A stretch of 64,000 bases of DNA from Opitutus terrae PB90-1 (GCF_000019965.1 NC_010571.1:930001-994000), one strand, 5' to 3'; counted from the first letter of the stretch, positions 50,023 through 58,907 are shown. A program made the numbers and translations. Notes: generated by a model from the letters alone, not told the origin.

Positions 50023-51036
50023 ATGCGGCCAGCGCCTGAGAACGAGCTGATCCTCCTGCCCGCGTCCGAATGGCAGGACCGCCGCGCCGCGCACGAGCGA
50101 CGCGTGCGCGCGTGGACGGATCCGCATCAGGCCCGCGCCGCACGCCGCGAGCGGCATCCGATCTATGACTTTCTTTTCGACTATTACTCGTTCCGCCCCG
50201 CGTGGCTCCGCCGCTGGCACCCGGGACCCGACTGTGCGCTCGGCGGGGAGTCGGCGCGCGAGTTCCTGCGCTGGCCGGCGTATCGGGAGGTCGAATTGGA
50301 AAACAGCGACCGTGGCACGGGCATCTTGCCCGTCGGGGGAACGGTAGCCAAACCACCCGGGCAAGATGTCCGTGCCACGACCGTCGTCATGCTGGACGTC
50401 GCGGCGCTCACGCCTGACCGCCGAACCTTCGTAAGCTGGCTGCGCGAGTTGCTCGTCCGGATGCGGGAGCGGCCCGCGTTCTTCGGCTGCTTCGGGCTGC
50501 ACGAGTGGGCGATGGTCCATCGGCTGCCGGCGACGGAGGTGCGGCACGCGCGCTGGCCGCTGCGATTCCCCCGCGAGGAACTGGCGCGGATCGTCGAGCA
50601 GAGCGCGATCTGCTGCTCGCATTTCGACGCGTTTCGGTTCTTCACGCCTGCCGCCCGCGGACTCAACCGGCTGCAGCCGACGCGCGAGGCCGTGCCGCAG
50701 CTCGAGCAGCGCGGCTGTCTGCACGCCAACATGGACCTCTACAAATGGGCGTTCAAACTCGCGCCCTTCACGCCGAGCGAGCTGCTCGCGGACTGCTTCG
50801 AGCTCGCCCGCGATATCCGCGAAGTGGACATGCGGGCGAGCCCCTACGACCTGAGCACGCTGGGGTTCGAGCCGATCGCGATCGAAACCGCCGCCGGCCG
50901 GGCGGACTACGAGCGACAGCAACGGGCGTTCACCGCTCGCGGCGAACCGCTGCGCGAGCGGCTGATCGCGCTGTGCGAGCGGCTGCTTCGCGAGGACCCG
51001 TCGTCGCTCGCTCCGGTCACGACTGCACTCTCGTAG
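50023..51036 (+). CDS. 3-methyladenine-DNA-glycosylase-annotated family protein, with repeat insert
   Basis: A 337-residue protein of a family often annotated as 3-methyladenine DNA glycosylase, though I see no helix-hairpin-helix. ERHPIYDFLFDYYSFRPAWL, LRRWHPGPDC, FGLHEWAMVH, RFFTPAARGLNRLQPTR and ASPYDLSTLGFEPIAIET are conserved-looking blocks. I start at MRPAPENELILLPASEW. At residues ~96-118 the frame passes through a family-5 inverted repeat (RGTGILPVGG ... GQDVRATT), an insertion that is probably not part of the native protein. The function is uncertain. Confidence 0.75.
   Translation: MRPAPENELILLPASEWQDRRAAHERRVRAWTDPHQARAARRERHPIYDFLFDYYSFRPAWLRRWHPGPDCALGGESAREFLRWPAYREVELENSDRGTGILPVGGTVAKPPGQDVRATTVVMLDVAALTPDRRTFVSWLRELLVRMRERPAFFGCFGLHEWAMVHRLPATEVRHARWPLRFPREELARIVEQSAICCSHFDAFRFFTPAARGLNRLQPTREAVPQLEQRGCLHANMDLYKWAFKLAPFTPSELLADCFELARDIREVDMRASPYDLSTLGFEPIAIETAAGRADYERQQRAFTARGEPLRERLIALCERLLREDPSSLAPVTTALS
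50310..50379. repeat. Family-5 inverted pair in coding sequence
   Basis: CGTGGCACGGGCATCTTGCC (50310-) and its inverted partner GGGCAAGATGTCCGTGCCAC (ending near 50378). The frame remains open across it. Related copies are at 10218-10291 and 60013-60096. Confidence 0.8.
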
Positions 51037-51093
51037 CGCTGCTGCCTGTAGGACGGCGTCGGGCGACGCCGCTCTCCGCGTCGAACGCCACGC

Positions 51094-51708
51094 TCAGCCG
51101 AGCTGTTCCAACGCGAGCGCGGCGGCGCTGGTGCGGTTCTCCACGCCGAGTTTCACGAACACCGCCTCGAGGTGTTTCTTCACGGTGGTGAGCCCGATGC
51201 CAAGGATCGTCGCGATCTCCGGGTTCGTCTTCCCCTGCGCCACCCAGAACAGGATCTCCGCCTCGCGCGGCGTGAGCCCAAGCGGTTCGAGTTGTGCGGG
51301 CGCGGCCTCACCTTTCGCCGGCCGCGCGGGGTTGGCGGCTTGCGCGCGCCGCAACCGTGCCTGCACCGCGGCGATCAGATCCGCCGGCTCGACCGGCTTC
51401 ACGAGATAGTCGTCGGCGCCGAGGTTCATTCCCGTGCGCACGTCCTCACGTTCGCCCCAGCCGGTGAGAAAAATGAACGGCACGTGCGAGGTCGCCGGCT
51501 CGGCGCGCAGCGCCTCGAGCACGCGGTGACCGTTCATTTCAGGCATCGTGATGTCGCACATCACCAGATCGGGGCGCTCCCGGCGCGCGAGTTCCACGCC
51601 CTCGCGACCGTTGCGCGCTTCAGAGACCGCGAATCCTTCCAGGTTGAGCAACTCGGCGAACTGCCGGCGCAGTTTGGCCTCGTCATCAATCACCAGGATC
51701 CGCTTCAC
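51094..51708 (-). CDS. Response regulator, REC-LuxR (NarL/FixJ) type
   Basis: A 204-residue two-domain regulator. The receiver is about 1-120: RILVIDDEAKLRRQFAEL, DLVMCDITMPEMNG (phospho-acceptor Asp), FIFLTGWGER and DDYLVKPVEPAD. The LuxR HTH is at the C-terminus: LTPREAEILFWVAQGKTNPEIATILGIGLTTVKKHLEAVFVKLGVENR. A GTG start at 51708 gives the usual N-terminus VKRILVID. It is not next to a histidine kinase; the kinases at 53-57 kb are the nearest candidates for partners. Confidence 0.93.
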   Translation of the reverse strand: MKRILVIDDEAKLRRQFAELLNLEGFAVSEARNGREGVELARRERPDLVMCDITMPEMNGHRVLEALRAEPATSHVPFIFLTGWGEREDVRTGMNLGADDYLVKPVEPADLIAAVQARLRRAQAANPARPAKGEAAPAQLEPLGLTPREAEILFWVAQGKTNPEIATILGIGLTTVKKHLEAVFVKLGVENRTSAAALALEQLG

Positions 51709-51769
51709 GGCGGCAACGTGTGCCGGAGTGAGGCGAAGTAAAGCGGGACGCGCGTCATGCACCGGGAGG

Positions 51770-51815
51770 AGCCCGCCGGCCCGGCGGGCTGCAGCCGCGA
51801 CGAGGGCGTCGCGGC
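51770..51815. repeat. Two adjacent hairpins upstream of the response regulator
   Basis: AGCCCGCCGG-CCCGGCGGGCT (51770-51790) and GCCGCGACG-AGGG-CGTCGCGGC (51794-51815). The second shares the core of the short hairpin at 5398-5418. Confidence 0.55.
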
Positions 51816-51965
51816 CCCAACGCCCCTCAAAAGCTGACCGGTTTTTGCGGTTGGGATTTCGTACGTCGGCTTTTCCGCTCCAGGTGGGTCGTTCGGCCCA
51901 CCCCGGCCGGCCCATACCGCAACGGCGTGGATTCAGGCATGCTGAGGCCCACACACCACCCGTTC

Positions 51966-52172
51966 ATGAAGATTCCCTTTTCCTTCCTCGCTTTCGTTTC
52001 GAGCTTCGCGGCGCTGTTCGCCTTTCCGCTGAGCCCGGCGCTGGCCGTCGCTCCGCTTGTGCTCACCGGACTCGTGCTGATGTTGAGCTTGGATTACCGC
52101 CAGCCCACCCGGATCCGTCTTCCGCAGCCCGTGCGCCACCGCGCGCCCGAATGGTTCCGACTTGCCGCGTAA
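51966..52172 (+). CDS. Small membrane protein, 68 aa
   Basis: The peptide MKIPFSFLAFVSSFAALFAF continues through a second hydrophobic stretch (AVAPLVLTGLVLMLSLDY) and ends in a Pro/Arg-rich tail (RLPQPVRHRAPEWFRLAA). Two TM helices are likely. I recall similar short proteins in Opitutaceae, but no function. It lies directly upstream of the globin gene on the same strand. Confidence 0.65.
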   Translation: MKIPFSFLAFVSSFAALFAFPLSPALAVAPLVLTGLVLMLSLDYRQPTRIRLPQPVRHRAPEWFRLAA

Positions 52173-52209
52173 GAACGCGTTTCCCCGCCAGGTTTCCGCT
52201 TCACTTCCC

Positions 52210-52632
52210 ATGACCTCCCGCGAAATCGTCCTCGTCCAGGAGTCCTTCTCCAAACTCGCGCCGATCGCCGATCAGGCGGCCGCGCTGTTCTTCGTCCGTT
52301 TGTTCGAACTCGATCCATCGCTCCGCCGATGCTGCCAGGGCGAACGCGAGCAGCAAGGCCGCGGGCTCGTGCGGCTGCTGGCGTCGAGCATCCACCGGCT
52401 GGCCCGGCTCGAACGGCTCCAGCCCGCGCTGCGCCGGCTCGGCCACCGCCAGGCGGCCCACGGCACGCGCGACGAACACTACGCGTTCTCCGGCGCCGCG
52501 CTGCTGTGGACCCTCGAGAAGGCGCTCGGGCCCGAGTTCACGCCCCCGGTGAAGGCCGCCTGGACCCAGTTCTACGTCGTACTCGCCAACGCCATGCTCG
52601 ATGGCGCCCACCGTCACGAACTCGCCGCGTAG
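52210..52632 (+). CDS. Globin-family protein (bacterial single-domain)
   Basis: A 140-residue single-domain globin. Residues align with the family pattern: SREIVLVQESFSKLAPIADQAAALFFVRLFELDPSLRRC (helices A-C), LGHRQAAHGTRDEHYAFSGAALLWTLEKAL, where the H of RQAAHGTRDEHY is the proximal-His region, and the final AWTQFYVVLANAM helix. I start at MTSREIVLVQ. It may bind O2 or NO. It precedes a cytochrome c and two kinases, one of which carries a GAF domain, so a redox or gas-sensing set is possible. Confidence 0.85.
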   Translation: MTSREIVLVQESFSKLAPIADQAAALFFVRLFELDPSLRRCCQGEREQQGRGLVRLLASSIHRLARLERLQPALRRLGHRQAAHGTRDEHYAFSGAALLWTLEKALGPEFTPPVKAAWTQFYVVLANAMLDGAHRHELAA

Positions 52633-52680
52633 TCCGTCGGTGAGCGGCGGCGCCGCGTCGCGAGACCTTTTCCCTCCTCC

Positions 52681-53133
52681 ATGAAGCCCTCCCTGCCCTC
52701 CCTGCCCTCCCTGATCCTCGCCCTCGTCACCTTGGGCGCGGTGGTGACGCTCGCGTTCAGCGTGCGTGCCACCGAGCCCGCGACCGCCGCCTCCGAGCAA
52801 GGCCTGCTCGTCGAACGTGGCAGCTATCTCGTCAACAACGTCGGGCTCTGCTCCGACTGTCATTCTCCGCGCAATGAGCGCGGTGAATTCATCCGCGAGC
52901 TCTGGCTGCAGGGCGCGGCGCTGCCGATGCAGCCGACCGTGCCGATGCCATGGGCGGCGGCGGCGCCGGCGATCGCGGGCCTGCCGAGCATGACCGACGA
53001 GCAGGCGATCACCTTCCTCACCACCGGCGTGCGGCCCAATGGCTCCAAGCCGCTGCCGCCCATGCCCGAATTTCGTTTCTCCGAGACCGACGCCAAAGCC
53101 GTCGTGGCTTATCTTCGGACCCTCGGCAAATAG
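52681..53133 (+). CDS. Mono-heme c-type cytochrome
   Basis: A 150-residue exported electron carrier. It has a signal/TM segment (LILALVTLGAVVTLAFS), and the single heme site CSDCH at residues 57-61. The likely axial Met is in PPMPEFRFSETDAKAVVAYL, near the C-terminus. Length and layout fit a class I cytochrome c or the cytochrome c subunit of a dehydrogenase. It is 49 bp downstream of the globin gene. Confidence 0.93.
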   Translation: MKPSLPSLPSLILALVTLGAVVTLAFSVRATEPATAASEQGLLVERGSYLVNNVGLCSDCHSPRNERGEFIRELWLQGAALPMQPTVPMPWAAAAPAIAGLPSMTDEQAITFLTTGVRPNGSKPLPPMPEFRFSETDAKAVVAYLRTLGK

Positions 53134-53206
53134 CGCACCACACACACCACCCGCAGGCAGTGCGACGGCGACACGATTCGCCGTTGCCTGCCTGCGGTTC
53201 CGTTTT

Positions 53207-55996
53207 ATGTTGTCCGGTCTTTTCCCTTTCCGCATGCCCCGCCCGGATCCCCCCCCAGTTCCGTCGGCGTCCCCGAATGCTGCCAGCACCGAGCTGGCGC
53301 GCGTGCAGGAGGCGCTGCGCGTCAGCGAAGCGAGCCGGCGTGAATCGGAGAGTCTTTTCGCCAAAACCTTCGACGCGAATCCCGCGTTCATGACGATCGG
53401 CCACGTCGCCGATGGCCGGTTGCTGGAAGTGAATCCGGCGTTCGAGCGCGAATCCGGCTACCGCCGCGAGGAAGTGCTCGGCCGCTCCACGCTCGAGCTT
53501 AATCTGTGGGTGCGCCCGGAGGAACGGGATGAATTTCTCCGCCAGATGCGCGCCACGGGGAGCGTGCGCGATTTCGAGGCGAACTTTCGGGCCAAGTCCG
53601 GCGAGATTCGCACGCTGCTGCTCAACGCCGACATCCTCGCCGGTGAAGGCCCGGCGTGCATGCTCACCGTCGGCATCGATATCACGGAACGCCGCCGCCG
53701 CGAGCAGGTGCAGAATGCGACGTATCGAATCTCGCAAGCCGCGCTCGCCGACAACGACCTGGCCGCGTTCTTCGCCGAGATTCACCTGATCATCGCCGGA
53801 CTCATGCCGGCGCGAAATCTCTACGTTGCGCTACTGAGCCTCGACCGCAGCCTCCTGAGCTTCCCGTATTTCGTCGACGAACGCTCGACGGCACCGGCTC
53901 CCCGCAAACCCGGCAACGGGTTGACCGAATACGTCCTCGATACCGCCAAGCCGCTGCTCACCACGGCCGACGAGCTCACCGTGCTCCTGCGCGAGCGCGG
54001 TCGCTATCAGGCGATGGGCGCGCCAGCTGCGCTCTGGCTCGGCGCCCCGCTGCTGGTCGAAGGCCGCGCGATCGGCGTGATCGCGGTGCAGGATTACTCG
54101 AATCCGAAAGCCTATGGCGAGGAGGAGCAGCGGCTGCTCACATTCGTCGCGGAGCAGGCCGCCACCGTCGTGCATCGCCGGCAGATTCACGCCGCCATCC
54201 GGCAGGCGGAGGAGCAGTATCGCGGCATCTTCGAAAACGCGCTCGAGGGCCTGTATCAAAGTTCGCCCAGCGGTCGATTTCTTCGCGCCAACTCCGCGCT
54301 GGCCCGGATGTGCGGCTACGAATCGTCCGAGCAGCTGCTGCACGCGATCAACGACATCGGCCACCAGATCTACGTCGACGAGCACCGCCGCGAGCAGTTT
54401 CTCGAACTGGCGAAGGTTCACGATCAGGTGACCGATTTCGAATCCGAGATTTTCCGGCGCGACGGTTCGCGCATCTGGATTTCGGAGTCGGTGCGGGTGG
54501 TCCGCAACTCCGCCGGCGAGTTGGCGCGGTTCGAGGGCGTCGCGATCGACATCACGCAGCAGCGGGAGGCCGCGCGCGCCCTGCAGGCCGCCAAGGAGGC
54601 CGCCGACGCGGCGAGTGGCGCGAAGAGCCAGTTCCTCGCCAGCGTCAGCCACGAGCTGCGCACGCCCCTGAACGGCATCCTCGGCTACACGCAGATTCTC
54701 CGGCGCGATCCGCTCCTGGGCGAAAAACAGCGCGAGGGCATCCGCGTGATCCACGAGTCCGCCGAGCATCTGCTCGTGCTGATCAACGACGTGCTCGATC
54801 TCTCGAAGATCGAGGCGGGCCGGATCGAGCTGCACCCGGGCGATTTCGCGCTGGCAGAATTCGCCGCGGGCGCCGAGCGCGTGTTCGCGCCGCGCGCGCG
54901 GGAGAAAAACCTGCTCCTCGAGACCGCGCTCGCCCCGGACCTGCCGGAGTTCGTGCGGGGCGACGAGGCGCGGTTGCGCCAGGTGGTGTTCAACCTGCTG
55001 GGCAACGCGGTGAAGTTCACCGCGCAGGGCGGCGTGGTGTTTTCCATTTCTTCGAGCGCCGGCGGAGGGCTGCGGTTTTCGGTAAGCGACACCGGGCGCG
55101 GGATCGCCGCCGCTGACCTCTCGCGGATTTTCGAGCCGTTCACCCAGGTCGGTGAGTCCACCGGCGCGGCCACGGGCACCGGCCTCGGGCTCGCGATCAG
55201 CCGCAGCCTGGTCGAGCGGATGGGCGGCCGGCTGCAGGTGGAGAGCAAGCCCGGTTGGGGCAGCCGGTTCTGGTTCGACCTGCCGCTGCCCGCCGCCGCC
55301 AGCGCCGCGCCGCGCACGGCCGCGGTGCAACGCGTGACCGGGTACGATGGACCGATCCGCCGCGTGCTCGTCGTCGATGATAACACCGCGAATCGTTCCG
55401 TCATGGCGGCCATGCTTGCGCCGCTGGGCTTCGATCTGCTGGAAGCCGACGACGGCCGCGCGGCACTCGACGCCGCGGCGCGGGCCAAACCCGATCTCGT
55501 GCTGATGGACCTGCGGCTCCCCGGCGAAATCGACGGACTCGAGGCGACGCGACAGCTGCGGCAGACCGCGCATGGCTCCGCGGCGCGGATCGTCGCCGTG
55601 TCGGCCAGCGCCTATGACATCGACCAACAGGATTGCCGCGCGGCCGGCTGCGACGCGTTTCTCGCAAAGCCGTTTCGCGAAGAGGACCTCTGGCGCGTGA
55701 TCGGCGAGACGCTTTCGCTCGTGTGGCGGTTCGCCGACGATGGCGGGGAGACGCGCACGCCGTTCGTGCGATTGCCGAAGGTGCCGCCGATCGCGGTGCT
55801 CGACGCGCTGCACGAGCTCGCCCGCAAAGGAGACATCGTCGGCCTGCGCCGGCAGCTGGAGCAACTCGCGGCCGACGACGCGGCGCTGGCGCCGTTCGTG
55901 AACGGGCTGCTGGAGCTCGCCGCCCGGTTCAAGATGAAGGCCATCCGGCAGTTTCTCGAACGTTACCGCGCCGGCAGCACGCCGCCGATCGGATGA
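53207..55996 (+). CDS. Hybrid histidine kinase PAS-GAF-PAS-HK-REC
   Basis: A 929-residue cytoplasmic kinase. I start at MLSGLFPFRMPRPDP; an ATG at 53234 is possible. A PAS domain (about 45-165), a GAF domain (about 175-330) and a second PAS (about 340-450) precede HisKA (FLASVSHELRTPLNGIL, H482) and HATPase (NLLGNAVKFT, GTGLGLAISRSLVERMGG). A REC domain follows with LVDDNTANRSVM, VLMDLRLPGE (D768) and FLAKPFREED. The C-terminal ~120 residues (about 810-929) are an extra helical part, HPt-like by position, but I see no HPt His motif. It is 117 bp upstream of the REC-kinase gene. Confidence 0.92.
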   Translation: MLSGLFPFRMPRPDPPPVPSASPNAASTELARVQEALRVSEASRRESESLFAKTFDANPAFMTIGHVADGRLLEVNPAFERESGYRREEVLGRSTLELNLWVRPEERDEFLRQMRATGSVRDFEANFRAKSGEIRTLLLNADILAGEGPACMLTVGIDITERRRREQVQNATYRISQAALADNDLAAFFAEIHLIIAGLMPARNLYVALLSLDRSLLSFPYFVDERSTAPAPRKPGNGLTEYVLDTAKPLLTTADELTVLLRERGRYQAMGAPAALWLGAPLLVEGRAIGVIAVQDYSNPKAYGEEEQRLLTFVAEQAATVVHRRQIHAAIRQAEEQYRGIFENALEGLYQSSPSGRFLRANSALARMCGYESSEQLLHAINDIGHQIYVDEHRREQFLELAKVHDQVTDFESEIFRRDGSRIWISESVRVVRNSAGELARFEGVAIDITQQREAARALQAAKEAADAASGAKSQFLASVSHELRTPLNGILGYTQILRRDPLLGEKQREGIRVIHESAEHLLVLINDVLDLSKIEAGRIELHPGDFALAEFAAGAERVFAPRAREKNLLLETALAPDLPEFVRGDEARLRQVVFNLLGNAVKFTAQGGVVFSISSSAGGGLRFSVSDTGRGIAAADLSRIFEPFTQVGESTGAATGTGLGLAISRSLVERMGGRLQVESKPGWGSRFWFDLPLPAAASAAPRTAAVQRVTGYDGPIRRVLVVDDNTANRSVMAAMLAPLGFDLLEADDGRAALDAAARAKPDLVLMDLRLPGEIDGLEATRQLRQTAHGSAARIVAVSASAYDIDQQDCRAAGCDAFLAKPFREEDLWRVIGETLSLVWRFADDGGETRTPFVRLPKVPPIAVLDALHELARKGDIVGLRRQLEQLAADDAALAPFVNGLLELAARFKMKAIRQFLERYRAGSTPPIG

Positions 55997-56113
55997 AGGC
56001 TACCCGACCAGAGCCGGCAGATGAGGTCATGGCCCAACACACCCCGGCGCTTCGCGCCAGCCCTTTCGAGCGGGGTGCCCGCAGGCGGGGGCGTGTAGAG
56101 ACTCCCTTTTCCC

Positions 56114-57217
56114 ATGAGCGAAACGATCCTGATCGTCGATGACACGCCGGCGAATCTGTGCGTGCTGGTGGAGACCCTCGGCGCGGCGGGCTACCGGCTG
56201 ATGGTTGCGGAGGACGGCGAAGAAGCGCTCGCCCAGACGGCGCAAACCGTGCCGGATTTGATTCTCCTCGATGTGATGATGCCCGGCATCGACGGTTTCG
56301 AAACGTGCCGCCGGCTGCGCGCGCAGCCCACGACCGCCGACACGCCCGTGCTGTTCATGACCGCGCTCAACGAAACGCCCGACAAGGTGAAGGCGTTCGC
56401 CGCCGGCGGAGTCGATTACATCACCAAGCCGATCGAGCACGAGGAGGCGCTCGCACGCGTGCGCACCCATCTCACGCTGCGGCGGCTGCGGCACGAACTC
56501 GCCGAACAGCTTGCCATCAAGGAGCAGTTCATGCGGATCGCCGGGCATGACCTGCGGAATCCCGTGTGCCTGATTCTCATGGCCGTCGAACTGGCGCGAC
56601 GCAGCGCCGGCAAGCCGGAACTCCTCGGCGAACACCTCACGAGCATCGCCGACTCGGTCGCGCAGATCCGTCGGATCATCGACACCTTTCTCGGCATCAA
56701 GATGCCGCTGGCCGGCTGTGCCGATGCCGGCGCGGTGGACCTGGCTCTCCTCGCAGCGGCGGTGGCGCGCCAGTATGCGCCGATGGCCGAACGGAAACAG
56801 ATCGCGCTGAGCGTCGACGCCGTCGAACAGCCGATGGTGGCGCGCGGCGACGCAACCCTCGCCTATCAGGCCCTGGCGAATCTCGTCAGCAACGCGCTGA
56901 AATACACGCCGCCGCACGGTCGCGTGCAGTTGGGCACCCGACTGACGGGCGAGGTGGTGCGTGTTGAGGTGAGCGATTCCGGCCCCGGCGTGCCGGCCGC
57001 CGAGCGCGACGGGCTGTTTACCGCGGGGCGACGGTTGTCGCCGCGGCCGACCGCGGACGAGGAAAGCCACGGACACGGGCTCGCGATCGTAAAGCAAATC
57101 GTCGCAGCGCAAGGCGGCAGCGTCGGCGCGGATTTCCCCGCGGGCGGCGGCAGCGTGTTCTGGTTTCAGCTGCCGGGCGCCGCCACCGCCGAGCGCCCCA
57201 CCCTCCGCGCGAGGTAA
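56114..57217 (+). CDS. Response regulator-histidine kinase (REC-HisKA-HATPase)
   Basis: A 367-residue protein in which the receiver comes first: ILIVDDTPANLCVLVETL, LILLDVMMPGIDG (D53), FMTALNETPDKVKA and DYITKPIEHEE. HisKA has FMRIAGHDLRNPVCLIL (H145), and HATPase has ANLVSNALKYT, VSDSGPGVP and GHGLAIVKQIVAAQGGSVGADF. Such proteins may receive phosphate from a hybrid kinase and pass it on. It follows the hybrid kinase in the same orientation. Its TAA stop falls within a GTAACC palindrome. Confidence 0.92.
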   Translation: MSETILIVDDTPANLCVLVETLGAAGYRLMVAEDGEEALAQTAQTVPDLILLDVMMPGIDGFETCRRLRAQPTTADTPVLFMTALNETPDKVKAFAAGGVDYITKPIEHEEALARVRTHLTLRRLRHELAEQLAIKEQFMRIAGHDLRNPVCLILMAVELARRSAGKPELLGEHLTSIADSVAQIRRIIDTFLGIKMPLAGCADAGAVDLALLAAAVARQYAPMAERKQIALSVDAVEQPMVARGDATLAYQALANLVSNALKYTPPHGRVQLGTRLTGEVVRVEVSDSGPGVPAAERDGLFTAGRRLSPRPTADEESHGHGLAIVKQIVAAQGGSVGADFPAGGGSVFWFQLPGAATAERPTLRAR

Positions 57218-57236
57218 CCTGATAGGTGGCATTGTC
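57212..57236 (+). repeat. GTAACC palindrome at kinase 3' end
   Basis: AGGTAACCTGATAGGTGGCA followed by TTGTC and a GCGG flank. It is a more degenerate member of the family at 27906 and 31611, with the same right-hand ATTGTnGCGG. It includes the stop codon of the preceding kinase. Confidence 0.65.
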
Positions 57237-57298
57237 GCGGGAGGCCGCGGGTAGAGCTGGCTCGCTTTGCCGGCGAAGCCGCCTACGTTCGCCACTCG

Positions 57299-58381
57299 AT
57301 GGAGCTCGGAGAGCACGTAATCGCGCCCACCAAAAAAAAGCCGGCTTACCCGATCAACGAGGGCTTGCGCGGCTACCTGCGGCATTACCAGCGCGAGCGC
57401 GAGCTGCCGGTGAACTACGACCGGCTGATCGATTTTCACGAGGCAATCCCGCTGCCCGACGCCGAGGGCAAGCCGACCCTCTGGGACAGCGTGATCTATC
57501 GCGCCGACGAGATGAACACGCTCTACGACGGGCTGAAGCGGATCTACGCGCTCCTCAAGGTCGACGGCGACTTCTCGGTGATGGAGCACCTCTACATCGA
57601 TCGCGTGGATTTCTGCAGCTTCGGCAACTCCACGCCGTTCCGGATCCGGATCGTGAACGCCTACAACGACAACGCGGACTACTTCTACATCAAGAAGGCG
57701 GACGCGTCGCGGGTCTACGGGCTCGAACTCGAGCACCTGCTCTCACCGAACCGGCTGAACTTCCTCACCACCGGCGCCACGCTGGTCGAGGAGCACATCG
57801 TGGGAATTCCCGGCGACGTGTTCATCACGCAGTGGCTGCACGACCCGAGTCTCACGCCGATCCGCGTCGCGAAGGAGATGGTGAAATTCAACGAGCGCTG
57901 CTTCGTGCGGCTGCTCGGCGACATGCGGTCCTACAACTACGTCGTGGTGCTCACGCCGGATTTCGAAGGCTGGCAACTGCGGATCCGCTCGATGGATTTC
58001 GACCAGCAGTCCTATGACGGGCACAAGAACTTTTACCTGCCGCAGTTTTTCAAGGAGAACGCCGAGGTGGTGCGCTACTGCATCAAGCACCTGCATCCGC
58101 AAACCGCGCTGCAGTATCGCCGCGAGGAGCAGGCGCTGATGTTCCAGCGCGCGGAGGTCGCGGCCCAGCGACTTGGTTATCTGCTCGACGAGATGGCGAC
58201 CGATGTGATCGCGCCCATCGAGAAAGTGCACCAGCTGCGCGCCGGGCTCGCCGAGCACTACCAGCGCAACGAATACCTGCGCTGCGAATCGATGGGCGAT
58301 CTGGTGCGGGAAAACCTGGAATCGATCCGGCTGCAGATCGGCCGGCCCGCGCGACCGGAGTTGCTGCCGGACGCGGAATAG
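57299..58381 (+). CDS. Conserved protein of unknown function with kinase-like catalytic motifs
   Basis: A 360-residue cytoplasmic protein. I recall close homologues in Bacteroidetes and Verrucomicrobia that carry only a hypothetical label. The N-terminus KKPAYPINEGLRGYLRHYQR and segments EMNTLYDGLKRIYALLKVDGD, MEHLYIDRVDFCSFGNSTPF and YGLELEHLLSPNRLNFL are well formed. RCFVRLLGDMRSYNYVV resembles a kinase catalytic loop (GD....N), and LRIRSMDFDQQSYDG resembles a metal-binding DFD, as in HipA- or aminoglycoside-phosphotransferase-like folds. This is inference from motif resemblance. It precedes the empty GAGAACGA palindrome. Confidence 0.75.
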   Translation: MELGEHVIAPTKKKPAYPINEGLRGYLRHYQRERELPVNYDRLIDFHEAIPLPDAEGKPTLWDSVIYRADEMNTLYDGLKRIYALLKVDGDFSVMEHLYIDRVDFCSFGNSTPFRIRIVNAYNDNADYFYIKKADASRVYGLELEHLLSPNRLNFLTTGATLVEEHIVGIPGDVFITQWLHDPSLTPIRVAKEMVKFNERCFVRLLGDMRSYNYVVVLTPDFEGWQLRIRSMDFDQQSYDGHKNFYLPQFFKENAEVVRYCIKHLHPQTALQYRREEQALMFQRAEVAAQRLGYLLDEMATDVIAPIEKVHQLRAGLAEHYQRNEYLRCESMGDLVRENLESIRLQIGRPARPELLPDAE

Positions 58382-58408
58382 CCCAATCCTCGTCGGCATC
58401 GACCGATA

Positions 58409-58500
58409 CCCTCGTTCTCGTAATCGTTCTCATTCTCGTTCTCGCGATCGGGCATGGCTCGCGACAGAGAACGAGGACGAGAAAGAGAACGAGAACGATT
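58409..58500. repeat. Empty GAGAACGA inverted repeat E
   Basis: The left arm (58409-58445) iterates TTCTCGTTCTCG-like words and the right arm (58460-58500) iterates AGAGAACGAG-like words. They are inverted partners separated by only ~14 bp (ATCGGGCATGGCTC) inside a CGCG/CGCG clasp. It uses the same arm words as cassette D but carries no gene. Confidence 0.75.
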
Positions 58501-58547
58501 CGAGCGTAGCCGGCGCGGCTACGTGTTGGCCGATTCGACAGACCCGC

Positions 58548-58871
58548 CTACACAAAGCTCGGCTGCGCGCCGATGCCAATCGCGACCTCTTCCTCCTGCT
58601 CCTCGGCCGGCAACTCCTCGAGTGGCGCGAAACGCTCCGACGAAAACCCGAGCTCCTGGTTGCCTTGGTGAAAAGGGTCCGGCGGATTCTTCAACTCCTC
58701 CAGCAGCAGCCCCACCGTAGCCGTGTCGCCGCCGCGCACAATCTTCTCCCGGCCGAGGAACACCTCGCGCACGGTGTAGACGTCGCCCTTCACCGGCAGC
58801 TGCTTGTAGAGCGCGCGGATGATCGGCGGGAACGTGTCGTTGATGCAGACGACTTTCTGACCTTTGACCAT
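58548..58871 (-). CDS. Conserved small protein, 107 aa, phage-protein-like
   Basis: A 107-residue protein. MVKGQKVVCINDTFPPIIRA, LPVKGDVYTVREVFLGREKI and a FSSERFAPLEELPAEEQ end resemble small proteins in phage and host genomes with a KOW/SH3-like N-terminus. No function can be named. It lies upstream of and on the same strand as the kinase-like gene's repeat, alone. Confidence 0.6.
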   Translation of the reverse strand: MVKGQKVVCINDTFPPIIRALYKQLPVKGDVYTVREVFLGREKIVRGGDTATVGLLLEELKNPPDPFHQGNQELGFSSERFAPLEELPAEEQEEEVAIGIGAQPSFV

Positions 58872-58907
58872 GATGTCGGTGGTAGTTTGTGCGAGGCGGG
58901 CTGCGGT

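Noticed and set aside
53831-55864. 677-codon minus-strand frame opposite the hybrid kinase
   Set aside because: Shadow of the kinase; no domain signature.
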